DNA of 10,198 bases from assembly GCF_050729195.1 (NCBI RefSeq), contig NZ_JBOHKS010000161.1, positions 1 to 10,198 on the forward strand, written 5' to 3'. Below the pieces are notes generated by a model, which saw only the letters and a list, made by a program, of their open reading frames with translations, did no database searches and was not told the origin of the DNA. Origin of the DNA: Hypericibacter sp050729195 (GTDB lineage Bacteria > Pseudomonadota > Alphaproteobacteria > Dongiales > Dongiaceae). This document shows, piece after piece, positions 1-6,156 of this stretch. The translations under genes and the position numbers were made by a program. Positions within the stretch are counted from its first letter, which is position 1. Each line of letters begins with the position of its first letter.

Positions 1-38
1 GTATCGGGATGACACCGTGCGTTTGCTGCCCGGAAGTC

Positions 39-656
39 CTACTCCGCGGCGTGCAGCCAGGGCTGCGCTTCTTTTTGCTTCTTTTCGAAGTCGTCGATCT
101 CGTACTTCTTCTCCATCGTGAGGCCGATATCGTCGAGGCCTTCGAGCAGGCAGCGCTTGCGGAACGGATCGATGTCGAAATGGACGGTGCCGCCGTCCGG
201 ACCCTTGATCTCCTGCTTCTCGAGGTCGACCTCGATGATGGCGTTGGAGCCGCGGCTCGCGTCGTCCATCAGCTTGTCGATGATCTCCTTCGGCATCTTG
301 ATCGGCAGCACGCCGTTCTTGAAGCAGTTGTTGTAGAAGATGTCGGCGAAGCTCGTGGCGATCACGCAGCGGATGCCGAAATCCATGATCGCCCAGGGCG
401 CATGCTCGCGGCTCGAGCCGCAGCCGAAATTCTCGCCCGCGACCAGGATCGCGGCCTTGCGATAGGCCGGCTGGTTCAGCACGAAATCGGGCTTCTCCTT
501 GCCGTCGACCTCGTAGCGCATCTCCTCGAAGAGATGCTTGCCGAGACCGGTGCGCTTGATGGTCTTCAGGAACTGCTTCGGGATGATCATGTCGGTGTCG
601 ACATTTCTCATCGGCAGGGGCGCCGCGACGCCGCGGAGCGTGGTGAATTTCTGCAT
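39..656 (-). CDS. leuD: 3-isopropylmalate dehydratase small subunit (LeuD)
   Basis: Small subunit of isopropylmalate isomerase, which with LeuC converts 2-isopropylmalate to 3-isopropylmalate in cytosolic leucine biosynthesis. The 205-residue product has the family's usual length. It begins with the typical LeuD N-terminus (MQKFTTLRGVAAPLP, then NVDTDMIIPKQFLKT near residues 18-32). The substrate-loop signature GENFGCGSSREHAPWA lies near residues 74-89, followed by the conserved SFADIFYNNCFKNG at 102-115. Three in-frame starts lie close together: GTG at 665, ATG at 662 and ATG at 656. I chose 656 because AGGTGA sits five bases upstream of it and because the family normally starts here. The stop is TAG. 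LeuC is encoded about 4 kb upstream on the same strand rather than next door. The next gene downstream is outside the window; leuB would be usual but is not visible. Confidence 0.96.
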   Translation of the reverse strand: MQKFTTLRGVAAPLPMRNVDTDMIIPKQFLKTIKRTGLGKHLFEEMRYEVDGKEKPDFVLNQPAYRKAAILVAGENFGCGSSREHAPWAIMDFGIRCVIATSFADIFYNNCFKNGVLPIKMPKEIIDKLMDDASRGSNAIIEVDLEKQEIKGPDGGTVHFDIDPFRKRCLLEGLDDIGLTMEKKYEIDDFEKKQKEAQPWLHAAE

Positions 657-736
657 CGCCATCACCTATGGGGAAGGCCGTCCGGACAGGGCCCGAGGAA
701 GGGCTGGCCGGGGCGGCTAAGCCGCTGGTTTTACCG

Positions 737-1228
737 CTAAGATCGCCGGATGACCAGGGTTTTGGCCAGCATGTCGTGGAGCCCCTGCTTGCGCGGGGTG
801 AAGGCCACCATCACGAATCCGATCAGAAAAACCATCAACGAAAGGAGCTTGGCGAAAAAGCGGCCGGAGGCTTGCGCGAAATTGATCCGCTCGCCCTCCA
901 TGTCCGTGACCCGGAGAGACAGCGCCATCTTGCCGAAAGTCGCCTGTCGGGGGCTGCTCTCCAGGAGGGCCGCGTAGAGCCAGCCGCCCGCGAGGAGGAT
1001 CGCCGTCCCGAGGGTCGTCAGATTGACCTCCGCGGCGATGCCGGCCGCCTGTTCCGAAGGCGAGATGTTGCTCATGCCGGCATTTTCGACGATCGGCAGG
1101 AACATGCCGATGACAGACATGACGATGCCGATGATCACGCTGTCGATGAGGGCCGCGACCGCCCGGCGCCAGAAGCCGCCATAGCGCAAGGCCACGGCCC
1201 CGCTCTGCTCCACCGAGGCTTGCGCCAT
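737..1228 (-). CDS. RDD family integral membrane protein
   Basis: A 163-residue inner-membrane protein of the RDD family, whose members have mostly unknown or transport-related roles. The family signature is visible: Arg21/Arg22 and Asp29 in RRAVAALIDS, and Asp152 in GLHDMLAKT near the C-terminus. Three hydrophobic segments are apparent at about 24-46, 70-89 and 128-144. The region FGKMALSLRVTDMEG (98-112) matches the conserved TPGKxxxGLRV-like stretch between TM2 and TM3. The reading frame stays open upstream to 1309, but I chose ATG 1228 because AGGA lies about six bases ahead of it and the RDD domain follows directly; the upstream extension looks non-homologous. It lies between the histidine kinase (139-base gap) and leuD (80-base gap). 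Its function cannot be read from sequence. Co-transcription with the two-component genes is possible but not shown. Confidence 0.85.
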   Translation of the reverse strand: MAQASVEQSGAVALRYGGFWRRAVAALIDSVIIGIVMSVIGMFLPIVENAGMSNISPSEQAAGIAAEVNLTTLGTAILLAGGWLYAALLESSPRQATFGKMALSLRVTDMEGERINFAQASGRFFAKLLSLMVFLIGFVMVAFTPRKQGLHDMLAKTLVIRRS

Positions 1229-1367
1229 CTTTTTCCTAAGGGCTGCCCGACAATTTTTGAATAACCCATTCGAGAAGGGGAAATCGCCCCGGCCGCAAGC
1301 ATAGGCCAAAGCCGGGGTCTTGGGCAGATGTCGGGTAAAACAGGGTTAATCGGCGGGAAGCGGGCGC

Positions 1368-2714
1368 TCAGAGCGGCGGCAGACACAAGGCCACGTCCGC
1401 GCCGCCGCCCGGCACCTCGCCGATCTCGAGCCGGCCGCCATGAACCGTCATGATGCGTTCGACGATGGCGAGGCCCAGCCCGGCACCGGGTCCCTTGGCA
1501 CGCCGCCCGCGATAGAAGCGCTGCGTGACCCGCGCGCGATCGGCGGGCGCGAAGCCGGGACCGGCATCCCGCACGATCAGGCGGGGACCGCGACCCGGTG
1601 TCGCATCGGCGACATGGATCTCGATGGAAGTTTGCGCGGGCGTATGGGCGATCGCGTTCTCGACCAGATTGCGCAGGGCCCGGCGCAAGGCCGTGCTGTC
1701 GCCGTGAGCGATGACCGGCCGCTCGCCGCCGATCACCGACAGGTCGCGATGCTGCGCCAGGCAGAGCGGCGCCATGGCCGTCGCCAGCTCGATCGCCACC
1801 TCCGCCAGATCCACCGCGTCGCCGACATGCAGCGGCCGCGCATCGAGCTCGGCCACCGCCAGCATCTGGTCGACCAGCCGGCGCATGCCGGCCAGGTCCT
1901 GCTTCAGCGATGCGACCGCCGCCTTGTCGGGCAGCGTCTCGATATGGGCGGAGAGGATGGCGAGCGGCGTGCGCATCTCATGGGCGGCATCGGCCGCGAA
2001 CTCGCGCTGATGACGGAATCCCTCCGCCAGGCGATCAAGCGCGTCATTGACCGCTGTCACGAGGGGGAGCAGCTCCGCCGGAAGATCGTCGCCCGGCAGC
2101 CGCACACCGGTCTCCCGCGGCGTGATGCTCGAGGCCGCTTCGGCCACGCGCGCCAGCGGCGCCAGGCTCCGCCGGATGGTCCAGACGCCGATCAAGAGTG
2201 CCGCGGCCAGCACCGGCAGCAACAGCGGCAGGATCTCGTCGCCCCATTCGTTCACGATGCCATCGAGCAGGGTCGGCGCGTTGTCGTTCAGCATCACGTC
2301 GAGCAGCAGCGGCCCCGACGCCGTATCGACGCGTCCGCTCACGACCGTGACTTGCAATTCGGGTGACGACGCGAAGGGGGCTGCCTTATGCAATCCCTCC
2401 CAATCCGGCGAAACTGCGAGCACGGCACCATGCTCGTCGCGCACCTGATAAGCGAAGTGGATGTCGGGCGGCAGGCCGACGGCGAGGCGGCCATCGGATT
2501 CACGCGCGATCGATTGGGCCAGCGATCGCATATCGGCCTGGAGGGTCTCGGCCGTCACCTCGGTGCGATCGTTGCGGCTGTTGATGTAGGGCAGCAGGCC
2601 CGCGACCAGAAAGGCCGCGACGAAGAGGCCGCCGAGGCGCCAGCCCAGGCGTGAGGCCATGCTGCCGGTGGGGCGTCGCGGCGCCGCCGGCGGCACCCGC
2701 TTCGGCGAGATCAC
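1368..2714 (-). CDS. Two-component sensor histidine kinase, membrane-bound
   Basis: A 448-residue transmembrane sensor kinase, partner of the response regulator immediately upstream. Domain order: basic N-terminus; TM1 about 27-44; an extracytoplasmic sensor region of about 115 residues (46-160); TM2 about 161-180; a HAMP-like linker to about 235; then HisKA, with the phospho-accepting His245 in AADAAHEMRTPLAIL. The ATPase domain shows the N-box RNLVENAIAHTP (348-359, Asn353), G1 DAGPGFA (383-389), F-box RFYRGR (399-404) and G2 GAGLGLAIV (410-418), so all catalytic motifs look intact. The start is GTG, overlapping the regulator's TGA by four bases, which implies translational coupling. An ATG at 2660 would still keep TM1 but has no better ribosome site. 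The architecture resembles QseC/PmrB-type kinases. The signal is unknown, and the sensor region matches nothing I can name. Confidence 0.93.
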   Translation of the reverse strand: MISPKRVPPAAPRRPTGSMASRLGWRLGGLFVAAFLVAGLLPYINSRNDRTEVTAETLQADMRSLAQSIARESDGRLAVGLPPDIHFAYQVRDEHGAVLAVSPDWEGLHKAAPFASSPELQVTVVSGRVDTASGPLLLDVMLNDNAPTLLDGIVNEWGDEILPLLLPVLAAALLIGVWTIRRSLAPLARVAEAASSITPRETGVRLPGDDLPAELLPLVTAVNDALDRLAEGFRHQREFAADAAHEMRTPLAILSAHIETLPDKAAVASLKQDLAGMRRLVDQMLAVAELDARPLHVGDAVDLAEVAIELATAMAPLCLAQHRDLSVIGGERPVIAHGDSTALRRALRNLVENAIAHTPAQTSIEIHVADATPGRGPRLIVRDAGPGFAPADRARVTQRFYRGRRAKGPGAGLGLAIVERIMTVHGGRLEIGEVPGGGADVALCLPPL

Positions 2715-3388
2715 GGCGTGCCGTCCGACATGAGATAACCGATGCCGCGCAGCGTGTGGATCTGGGCCGTGGCTCCGGCTTCGGTCAGGCGCCGGCGCAG
2801 CCGCGAGACCAGCACCTCCAGCGCATTGGGCTCGACCTCGCCGGCGAGGCCATAGATCGAGTTCTCCAAGGCGGCTTTCGAGATCGCGCGGCCGCTGCGC
2901 CGGATCAAGGCCTCGAGCAGATCGGTCTCGCGCCTTCCCAGCGTCAGCGCGCGATCGGCGACAGTCGCGGTGCGGCTCTCGGCATCGAAGCGCAGATTGC
3001 CCAGGTCGATCTCGCGACTCATCACGGCGCCGGGCCGGCGCATCAGGGCCCGCAAGCGTGCCGCCAGCTCGGCGATCTCGAAGGGCTTGATCAGATAATC
3101 GTCGGCGCCGCCATCGAGACCGCGCAACCGGTCGCCCAGATCCCCGCGCGCCGTGGTGACGAGAATGGGCGTGGTGTCGTTGCGGGCCCGCAGGCGCTTC
3201 AGCAGATCCATGCCGTCGCCATCGGGCAGGCCCAGATCGAGCAGGATGGCGTCGAAGCGCATCGTCGCCAGCGCCGCCTCGGCATCCTCGATCAGGCCCA
3301 CATGATCGACGGCGAATCCCTCCATGCCCAATCCCTTCGCCAGGAAATGGGCCAGGCGATCATTGTCTTCGACCAGGAGCAGGCGCAT
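2711..3388 (-). CDS. OmpR/PhoB-family response regulator
   Basis: A 225-residue DNA-binding response regulator. The receiver domain (about 1-115) has the acidic pair Glu7/Asp8 in LLLVEDND, the phosphorylation site Asp51 in AILLDLGLPDGDG, the switch threonine in LVTTARG (74-82) and Lys101 in DDYLIKPFE. The C-terminal winged-helix domain (about 125-222) includes LTLGRRETDLLEALIRR, the recognition-helix region VEPNALEVLVSRLRRRL and the terminal hairpin TLRGIGYLM. Length and layout are normal for the QseB/PmrA/OmpR group. It overlaps the cognate kinase gene by four bases. The start codon is ATG at 3388, with no strong Shine-Dalgarno sequence ahead of it. A spaced repeat 57-75 bases upstream could be its own operator (listed separately). 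The regulon is unknown. Adjacent genes encode a small exported protein and an RDD membrane protein, both plausible but unproven targets. Confidence 0.95.
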   Translation of the reverse strand: MRLLLVEDNDRLAHFLAKGLGMEGFAVDHVGLIEDAEAALATMRFDAILLDLGLPDGDGMDLLKRLRARNDTTPILVTTARGDLGDRLRGLDGGADDYLIKPFEIAELAARLRALMRRPGAVMSREIDLGNLRFDAESRTATVADRALTLGRRETDLLEALIRRSGRAISKAALENSIYGLAGEVEPNALEVLVSRLRRRLTEAGATAQIHTLRGIGYLMSDGTP

Positions 3389-3420
3389 GGATCGGAAGGC
3401 TCGCGATCGGGAAGAGGGGA

Positions 3421-3426
3421 ATAGTC
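3421..3426 (-). promoter_or_regulatory. Candidate -10 element for the response-regulator/kinase operon
   Basis: Read on the minus strand, GACTAT matches the -10 consensus at positions 2, 5 and 6. It lies about 32 bases upstream of the regulator's ATG. Seventeen bases further upstream the -35 position (3444-3449) reads CTAAGC, which falls inside the spaced repeat at 3442-3463 and is not a good sigma-70 -35. A poor -35 overlapped by a regulator site is typical of activated promoters bound by OmpR-family proteins. The call rests only on pattern and spacing. Confidence 0.3.
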
Positions 3427-3441
3427 TGCGCCAGCGGCAGG

Positions 3442-3463
3442 GGGCTTAGCGAGGCCTAAGCCC
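3442..3463. repeat. Perfect 8-bp inverted repeat, also an 11-bp-spaced direct repeat
   Basis: GGGCTTAG and CTAAGCCC form a perfect 8-bp inverted repeat around a six-base spacer. On the minus strand the same bases read GCTTAG, five bases, GCTAAG. That is two near-identical hexamers one helical turn (11 bp) apart, the arrangement typical of OmpR/PhoB-family binding sites. It lies between the small exported-protein gene and the response regulator, 54 bases from the regulator's start codon. The likely role is an autoregulatory operator; a transcript hairpin is the alternative. Confidence 0.4.
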
Positions 3464-3554
3464 AGGCGGTGGGAGCATCCGGAAGCCCCGCGGGGGCGGC
3501 GCTCCCGGACACCTCGTGCGCGGGCTGCCCTTGGAGGCCCGCGTCGATCGGAAC

Positions 3555-3842
3555 TCAGAGTCCCAGCACTTTCTTGGCCTTCTCGACCTGGCTCATGCAG
3601 TCTTCCTCGTCGCCTTCGTCGGCCAGCTCGTCTTGCGCCTCGGCCAGGAACTTCAGGGCCTTGTCCTTCTTTGTGCCGTCGGACTGCTGGTTGGCGGTTT
3701 CGGTCACGGCCTTGATCGCCGCCGAGCAGCTCTGGGTCCCGGCCCAGGCGGGCGTCAGGGCGCAGGAAAGCCCGACACCGAGGACGGTGGCGGCAAGGCC
3801 GAGCGCGGCGATCGAGGGACCGAAGTTGCGGAACAGGGACAT
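3555..3842 (-). CDS. Small exported two-cysteine protein, unknown function
   Basis: A 95-residue protein that I do not recognise. The N-terminus looks like a Sec signal peptide: a basic start (MSLFRN), a hydrophobic core at about 10-28 and a likely signal-peptidase-I site after Ala34 (TPAWA followed by GTQS). The mature part would be about 61 residues, highly charged and probably helical, rich in Lys, Asp, Glu and Ala. It carries exactly two cysteines, Cys39 and Cys82, near its two ends, so an intramolecular disulfide in the periplasm is plausible. Cys27 lies inside the signal peptide and is not in a clear lipobox. The ATG at 3842 has only a distant GGAG ahead of it. The gene lies 166 bases upstream of the two-component pair on the same strand. 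It is probably a real gene because the signal peptide and ending are coherent, but no function can be assigned. Confidence 0.72.
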   Translation of the reverse strand: MSLFRNFGPSIAALGLAATVLGVGLSCALTPAWAGTQSCSAAIKAVTETANQQSDGTKKDKALKFLAEAQDELADEGDEEDCMSQVEKAKKVLGL

Positions 3843-3946
3843 GCGCGGGGGTTCTCCAGGTCAGGGGTGATGGCCGTCCCGCTTCCTGCGGCCGGCGACC
3901 CGGAGAATGCCCAAGGGAGGCTGTCGCGAAGCTGACGCTGGATCGA

Positions 3947-4456
3947 TCAGGCCCGAGCCCGCGGCGAGGCCAGCGATTTCGTCATGTCCGCCATGGGGAG
4001 GACCAGACCGCCGCGGGTCTGCCAATCATGCCGATGCGTCACGCGATAGCCGCAGCGCTCATAGAAGGGCAAGGCCGGGAGACTGGCACCGAGCGTGACC
4101 TCGCCATGGCCCGCCGCGGCGATGGCCGCTTCCGCCCGGCTCAGCAGGCGCCGCGCGACGCCCTGGCCGGTGAAATCCGGCAGCATATAGAGACCGATGA
4201 CGCGGTCCTCGCGCCAGGAGCAGAAGCCGACGACGATGCGGCGCGGTGCTTCCGCCAGCAGCATGCGCTCGCCGAGCTGGTCCATCGCCTGGCGATAGCG
4301 ATCGGGATGGAGGCCCGCGATCCAGCTCTCGAGCTCCGCGCGCGAATAGGGCCCGCCCGCCGCGCCGCGAATGGCGTCGCGATGCACCCGCTCGATGAAG
4401 GGTGCGTCACCGGATGTCGCCGGGCGGATGCGGATGGAAGAGGACGCCATAAGCAT
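3947..4456 (-). CDS. GNAT family N-acetyltransferase
   Basis: A 169-residue GCN5-related acetyltransferase, predicted to move an acetyl group from acetyl-CoA to an unknown small molecule or protein amine in the cytosol. The fold signature is clear: the N-terminal strand IRIRPATSGDAPFIERVHRDAI (8-29), motif A LYMLPDFTGQGVARRLL (89-105) carrying the Q-G-x-G-x-A type pyrophosphate loop, and motif B ALPFYERCGYRV (128-139) with the usual tyrosine. The first ATG (4456) has the purine-rich stretch GGAAGGGA about seven bases upstream. A second ATG at 4450 begins at MASSSIRIRP and would give 167 residues. The ribosome site for the first start lies in the repeat hairpin at 4465-4487. The gene follows leuC after a 168-base gap filled by the repeat doublet. 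The substrate cannot be inferred. Confidence 0.88.
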   Translation of the reverse strand: MLMASSSIRIRPATSGDAPFIERVHRDAIRGAAGGPYSRAELESWIAGLHPDRYRQAMDQLGERMLLAEAPRRIVVGFCSWREDRVIGLYMLPDFTGQGVARRLLSRAEAAIAAAGHGEVTLGASLPALPFYERCGYRVTHRHDWQTRGGLVLPMADMTKSLASPRARA

Positions 4457-4460
4457 GATT

Positions 4461-4613
4461 TATCCCTTCCCCCGGAACGGGGGAAGGTTAGGAAGGGGGC
4501 TGCTCGGCGGGTGCCACTGCGACATCGGACAGCCGCAACGTCGACAGCGTTTCGGTCCGATCCATCGCGTCATCCCCCTCCCTTGCCCTACCCCAGAAGT
4601 GGGGGAGGGGATA
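4461..4613. repeat. REP-doublet-like inverted pair of dispersed palindromic repeats
   Basis: Two copies of one C/G-rich palindromic repeat face each other across about 70 bases. The left copy (4461-4500) starts TATCCC and contains a perfect 10-bp hairpin with a GAA loop (4465-4474 with 4478-4487). The right copy (4572-4613) ends GGGATA and contains a 10-bp hairpin with one mismatch (4586-4595 with 4600-4609). The reverse complement of the left copy aligns with the right copy. The spacer is itself nested: ATCGGAC (4524-4530) pairs with GTCCGAT (4555-4561), and AACG (4537-4540) pairs with CGTT (4548-4551). The whole unit could fold into one long hairpin, as REP doublets (REPINs) or MITEs do. 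It fills the gap between leuC and the GNAT gene. Confidence 0.7.
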
Positions 4614-4624
4614 GCGAGAGACCG

Positions 4625-6031
4625 CTACTTCAGCTCGCGGATATCCGTGAGGTGGCCGGTCACCGCCGCGGCGGCGGCCATGGCGGGGCTCACGAGATGC
4701 GTGCGTCCGCCGCGGCCCTGGCGGCCTTCGAAATTGCGGTTCGAGGTCGAGGCGCAGCGTTCGCCGGGCTCGAGCCGGTCCGGATTCATCGCCAGGCACA
4801 TCGAGCAGCCGGGCTCGCGCCACTCGAAGCCGGCCGCGATGAAGATCTTGTCGAGACCTTCGGATTCCGCCTGTTCCTTCACCAGACCGGAGCCCGGCAC
4901 CACCATGGCGTTGACATGGCTCGCCACCTTGCGGCCCTGCGCGACCTTGGCGACCTCGCGCAGATCCTCGATGCGGCCATTGGTGCAGGAGCCGATGAAG
5001 ACGCGATCCACCTTGAGCTCATTCAGCTTCGTGCCGGGCTTGAGGCCCATATAGTCGAGCGAACGCTTCATCGCGTCACGCTTGCCGGCATCCGTCGCCT
5101 TGTCCGGATCGGGCACGGCGCCGGTGATCGGCAGCACGTCCTCGGGGCTGGTGCCCCAGGTCACCTGCGGGACGATGTCGGCCGCCTTCAGCACGACCTC
5201 GCGGTCGTAATGCGCGCCGGGATCGGAGGGCAGCGTGCGCCAATAGGCGACGGCCTGCTCCCAGACGGCGCCCTTGGGGGCCATCGGCCGGCCCTTCACA
5301 TATTCGAACGTGGTCTCGTCGGGCGCGATCAGGCCGGCGCGGGCACCCGCCTCGATCGACATGTTGCAGACCGTCATGCGGCCTTCCATCGAGAGCGCGC
5401 GAATGGCGTCGCCCGCATACTCGATGACATGGCCGGTACCGCCCGCGGTACCGATCTTGCCGATGATGGCGAGGATCATGTCCTTGGCAGTGACGCCCAG
5501 CGGCAGCTGGCCATCGACCGTGATCCGCATGTTCTTGGCCGGGGCCATGATCAGGGTCTGGGTCGCCAGCACATGCTCGACCTCGGAGGTGCCGATGCCG
5601 AAGGCGAGCGCACCGAAGGCGCCGTGGGTCGAGGTATGGCTGTCGCCGCAGACGATGGTCTGGCCCGGCTGGGTCAGGCCCTGCTCCGGCCCGATAATAT
5701 GGACGATGCCCTGGCGGATATCGTCCATCGAGAAATAGGGCACGCCGAACTCGGCGCAGTTCTTCTCGAGGGTCTCGATCTGGATCCGCGATTCCGGCTC
5801 GGCGATGCCCTTCGAGCGGTCGGTCGTCGGCACGTTATGGTCGGCCACCGCCAAGGTCGATTCCGGCCGGCGCACCTTGCGCCCGGAGGTGCGCAGGCCT
5901 TCGAAAGCCTGCGGGCTCGTCACCTCATGGACGAGGTGGCGATCGATATAGATCAGGCAAGTGCCGTCTTCCTGGCGATCCACCAGGTGCTTGTCCCAGA
6001 TCTTGTCGTAAAGCGTGCGCGGTGTGGCCAT
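4625..6031 (-). CDS. leuC: 3-isopropylmalate dehydratase large subunit (LeuC)
   Basis: Large, iron-sulfur subunit of isopropylmalate isomerase (aconitase family), acting with LeuD in leucine synthesis. The 468-residue length is normal. The three cysteine ligands of the 4Fe-4S cluster are present: Cys349 in VFIGSCTNGR, and Cys409 and Cys412 in EPGCSMCLAMNPD. Other family landmarks are TLYDKIWDKH (6-15), ADHNVPT (63-69), VCGDSHTSTHGAFGALAFGIG (127-147) and RNFEGRQGRGGRTHLVSPAMAAAAA (432-456). The frame is open back to 6106, but I start at ATG 6031 because MATPRTLYDKIWDKH is the standard N-terminus and GAGG lies about seven bases upstream. It follows rplS after 125 bases that contain a palindromic repeat. 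Its partner leuD lies about 4 kb further along the same strand, past five unrelated genes. Confidence 0.98.
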   Translation of the reverse strand: MATPRTLYDKIWDKHLVDRQEDGTCLIYIDRHLVHEVTSPQAFEGLRTSGRKVRRPESTLAVADHNVPTTDRSKGIAEPESRIQIETLEKNCAEFGVPYFSMDDIRQGIVHIIGPEQGLTQPGQTIVCGDSHTSTHGAFGALAFGIGTSEVEHVLATQTLIMAPAKNMRITVDGQLPLGVTAKDMILAIIGKIGTAGGTGHVIEYAGDAIRALSMEGRMTVCNMSIEAGARAGLIAPDETTFEYVKGRPMAPKGAVWEQAVAYWRTLPSDPGAHYDREVVLKAADIVPQVTWGTSPEDVLPITGAVPDPDKATDAGKRDAMKRSLDYMGLKPGTKLNELKVDRVFIGSCTNGRIEDLREVAKVAQGRKVASHVNAMVVPGSGLVKEQAESEGLDKIFIAAGFEWREPGCSMCLAMNPDRLEPGERCASTSNRNFEGRQGRGGRTHLVSPAMAAAAAVTGHLTDIRELK

Positions 6032-6067
6032 TGTCGTGCCTCGGTCAGTCCGAATACGGGCCCTTCC

Positions 6068-6096
6068 GATATGGGAACGGCGTTTCAGCCGTCCAA
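6068..6096 (-). promoter_or_regulatory. Weak candidate promoter for leuC
   Basis: On the minus strand, TTGGAC (6091-6096), 17 bases and CATATC (6068-6073) have sigma-70-like spacing about 37 bases before the leuC ATG. Each hexamer matches its consensus at only about three positions. It lies between the rplS-leuC repeat and leuC, where a separate leuC promoter would be expected. I see no leucine-rich leader peptide or attenuator in the 125-base gap. Read-through from the ribosomal operon remains possible. Confidence 0.22.
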
Positions 6097-6100
6097 GGCC

Positions 6101-6142
6101 CCTCACCCCTGCCCTCTCCCCGCAGAAGATGCGGGGCGAGGG
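6101..6142 (+). repeat. Dispersed palindromic repeat, third copy (rplS-leuC gap)
   Basis: The sequence has the same design as the two copies at 4461-4613: a C-rich run (CCTCACCCCTG) followed by a hairpin. The stem pairs 6112-6124 with 6130-6142, 13 bp with one mismatch, around a five-base loop GAAGA. It begins 15 bases beyond the rplS stop codon in the direction of transcription. No T-run follows on the minus strand, so it is not a standard intrinsic terminator. It could protect the 3' end of the rplS mRNA or weaken read-through into leuC. C-rich palindromes like this are common in intergenic DNA of alphaproteobacteria. Confidence 0.65.
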
Positions 6143-6156
6143 AGATCATAGAATGC

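Noticed and set aside
713..725. GCGGC-TAA-GCCGC hairpin between leuD and the RDD gene
   Set aside because: Only five base pairs. The T-run lies on the plus-strand side, where no gene needs terminating.
1287..1317. Possible terminator after the histidine kinase: CCCCGGC and GCCGGGG seven-base pair with a 17-base loop
   Set aside because: The stem is short, the loop is large, and no T-run follows in the direction of transcription, so it cannot be called an intrinsic terminator.
1440..2366. Plus-strand open frame of 308 codons opposite the histidine kinase
   Set aside because: Shadow frame, Arg/Gln/His-rich without domains; the kinase motifs on the minus strand account for this DNA.
2651..3424. 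Plus-strand open frame of 257 codons opposite the response regulator
   Set aside because: Shadow frame; the minus-strand receiver and DNA-binding domains are complete.
3478..3509. GC-rich nested inverted repeats (TCCGG/CCGGA outside, GCCCC/GGGGC inside) downstream of the small exported-protein gene
   Set aside because: No T-run on the minus strand and imperfect nesting; such structures are frequent by chance at this base composition.
4028..6151. Plus-strand open frame of 707 codons opposite leuC and the GNAT gene
   Set aside because: Antisense shadow of high-GC coding DNA. It crosses two intergenic repeats, is His/Arg/Ala-rich with no recognisable domain, and has strong conserved genes on the other strand.
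6032..6156. Leucine attenuator or leader peptide ahead of leuC
   Set aside because: No short open frame with a run of leucine codons and no terminator/antiterminator pair; the main structure is the dispersed repeat plus a weak 5-bp stem at 6077-6092.
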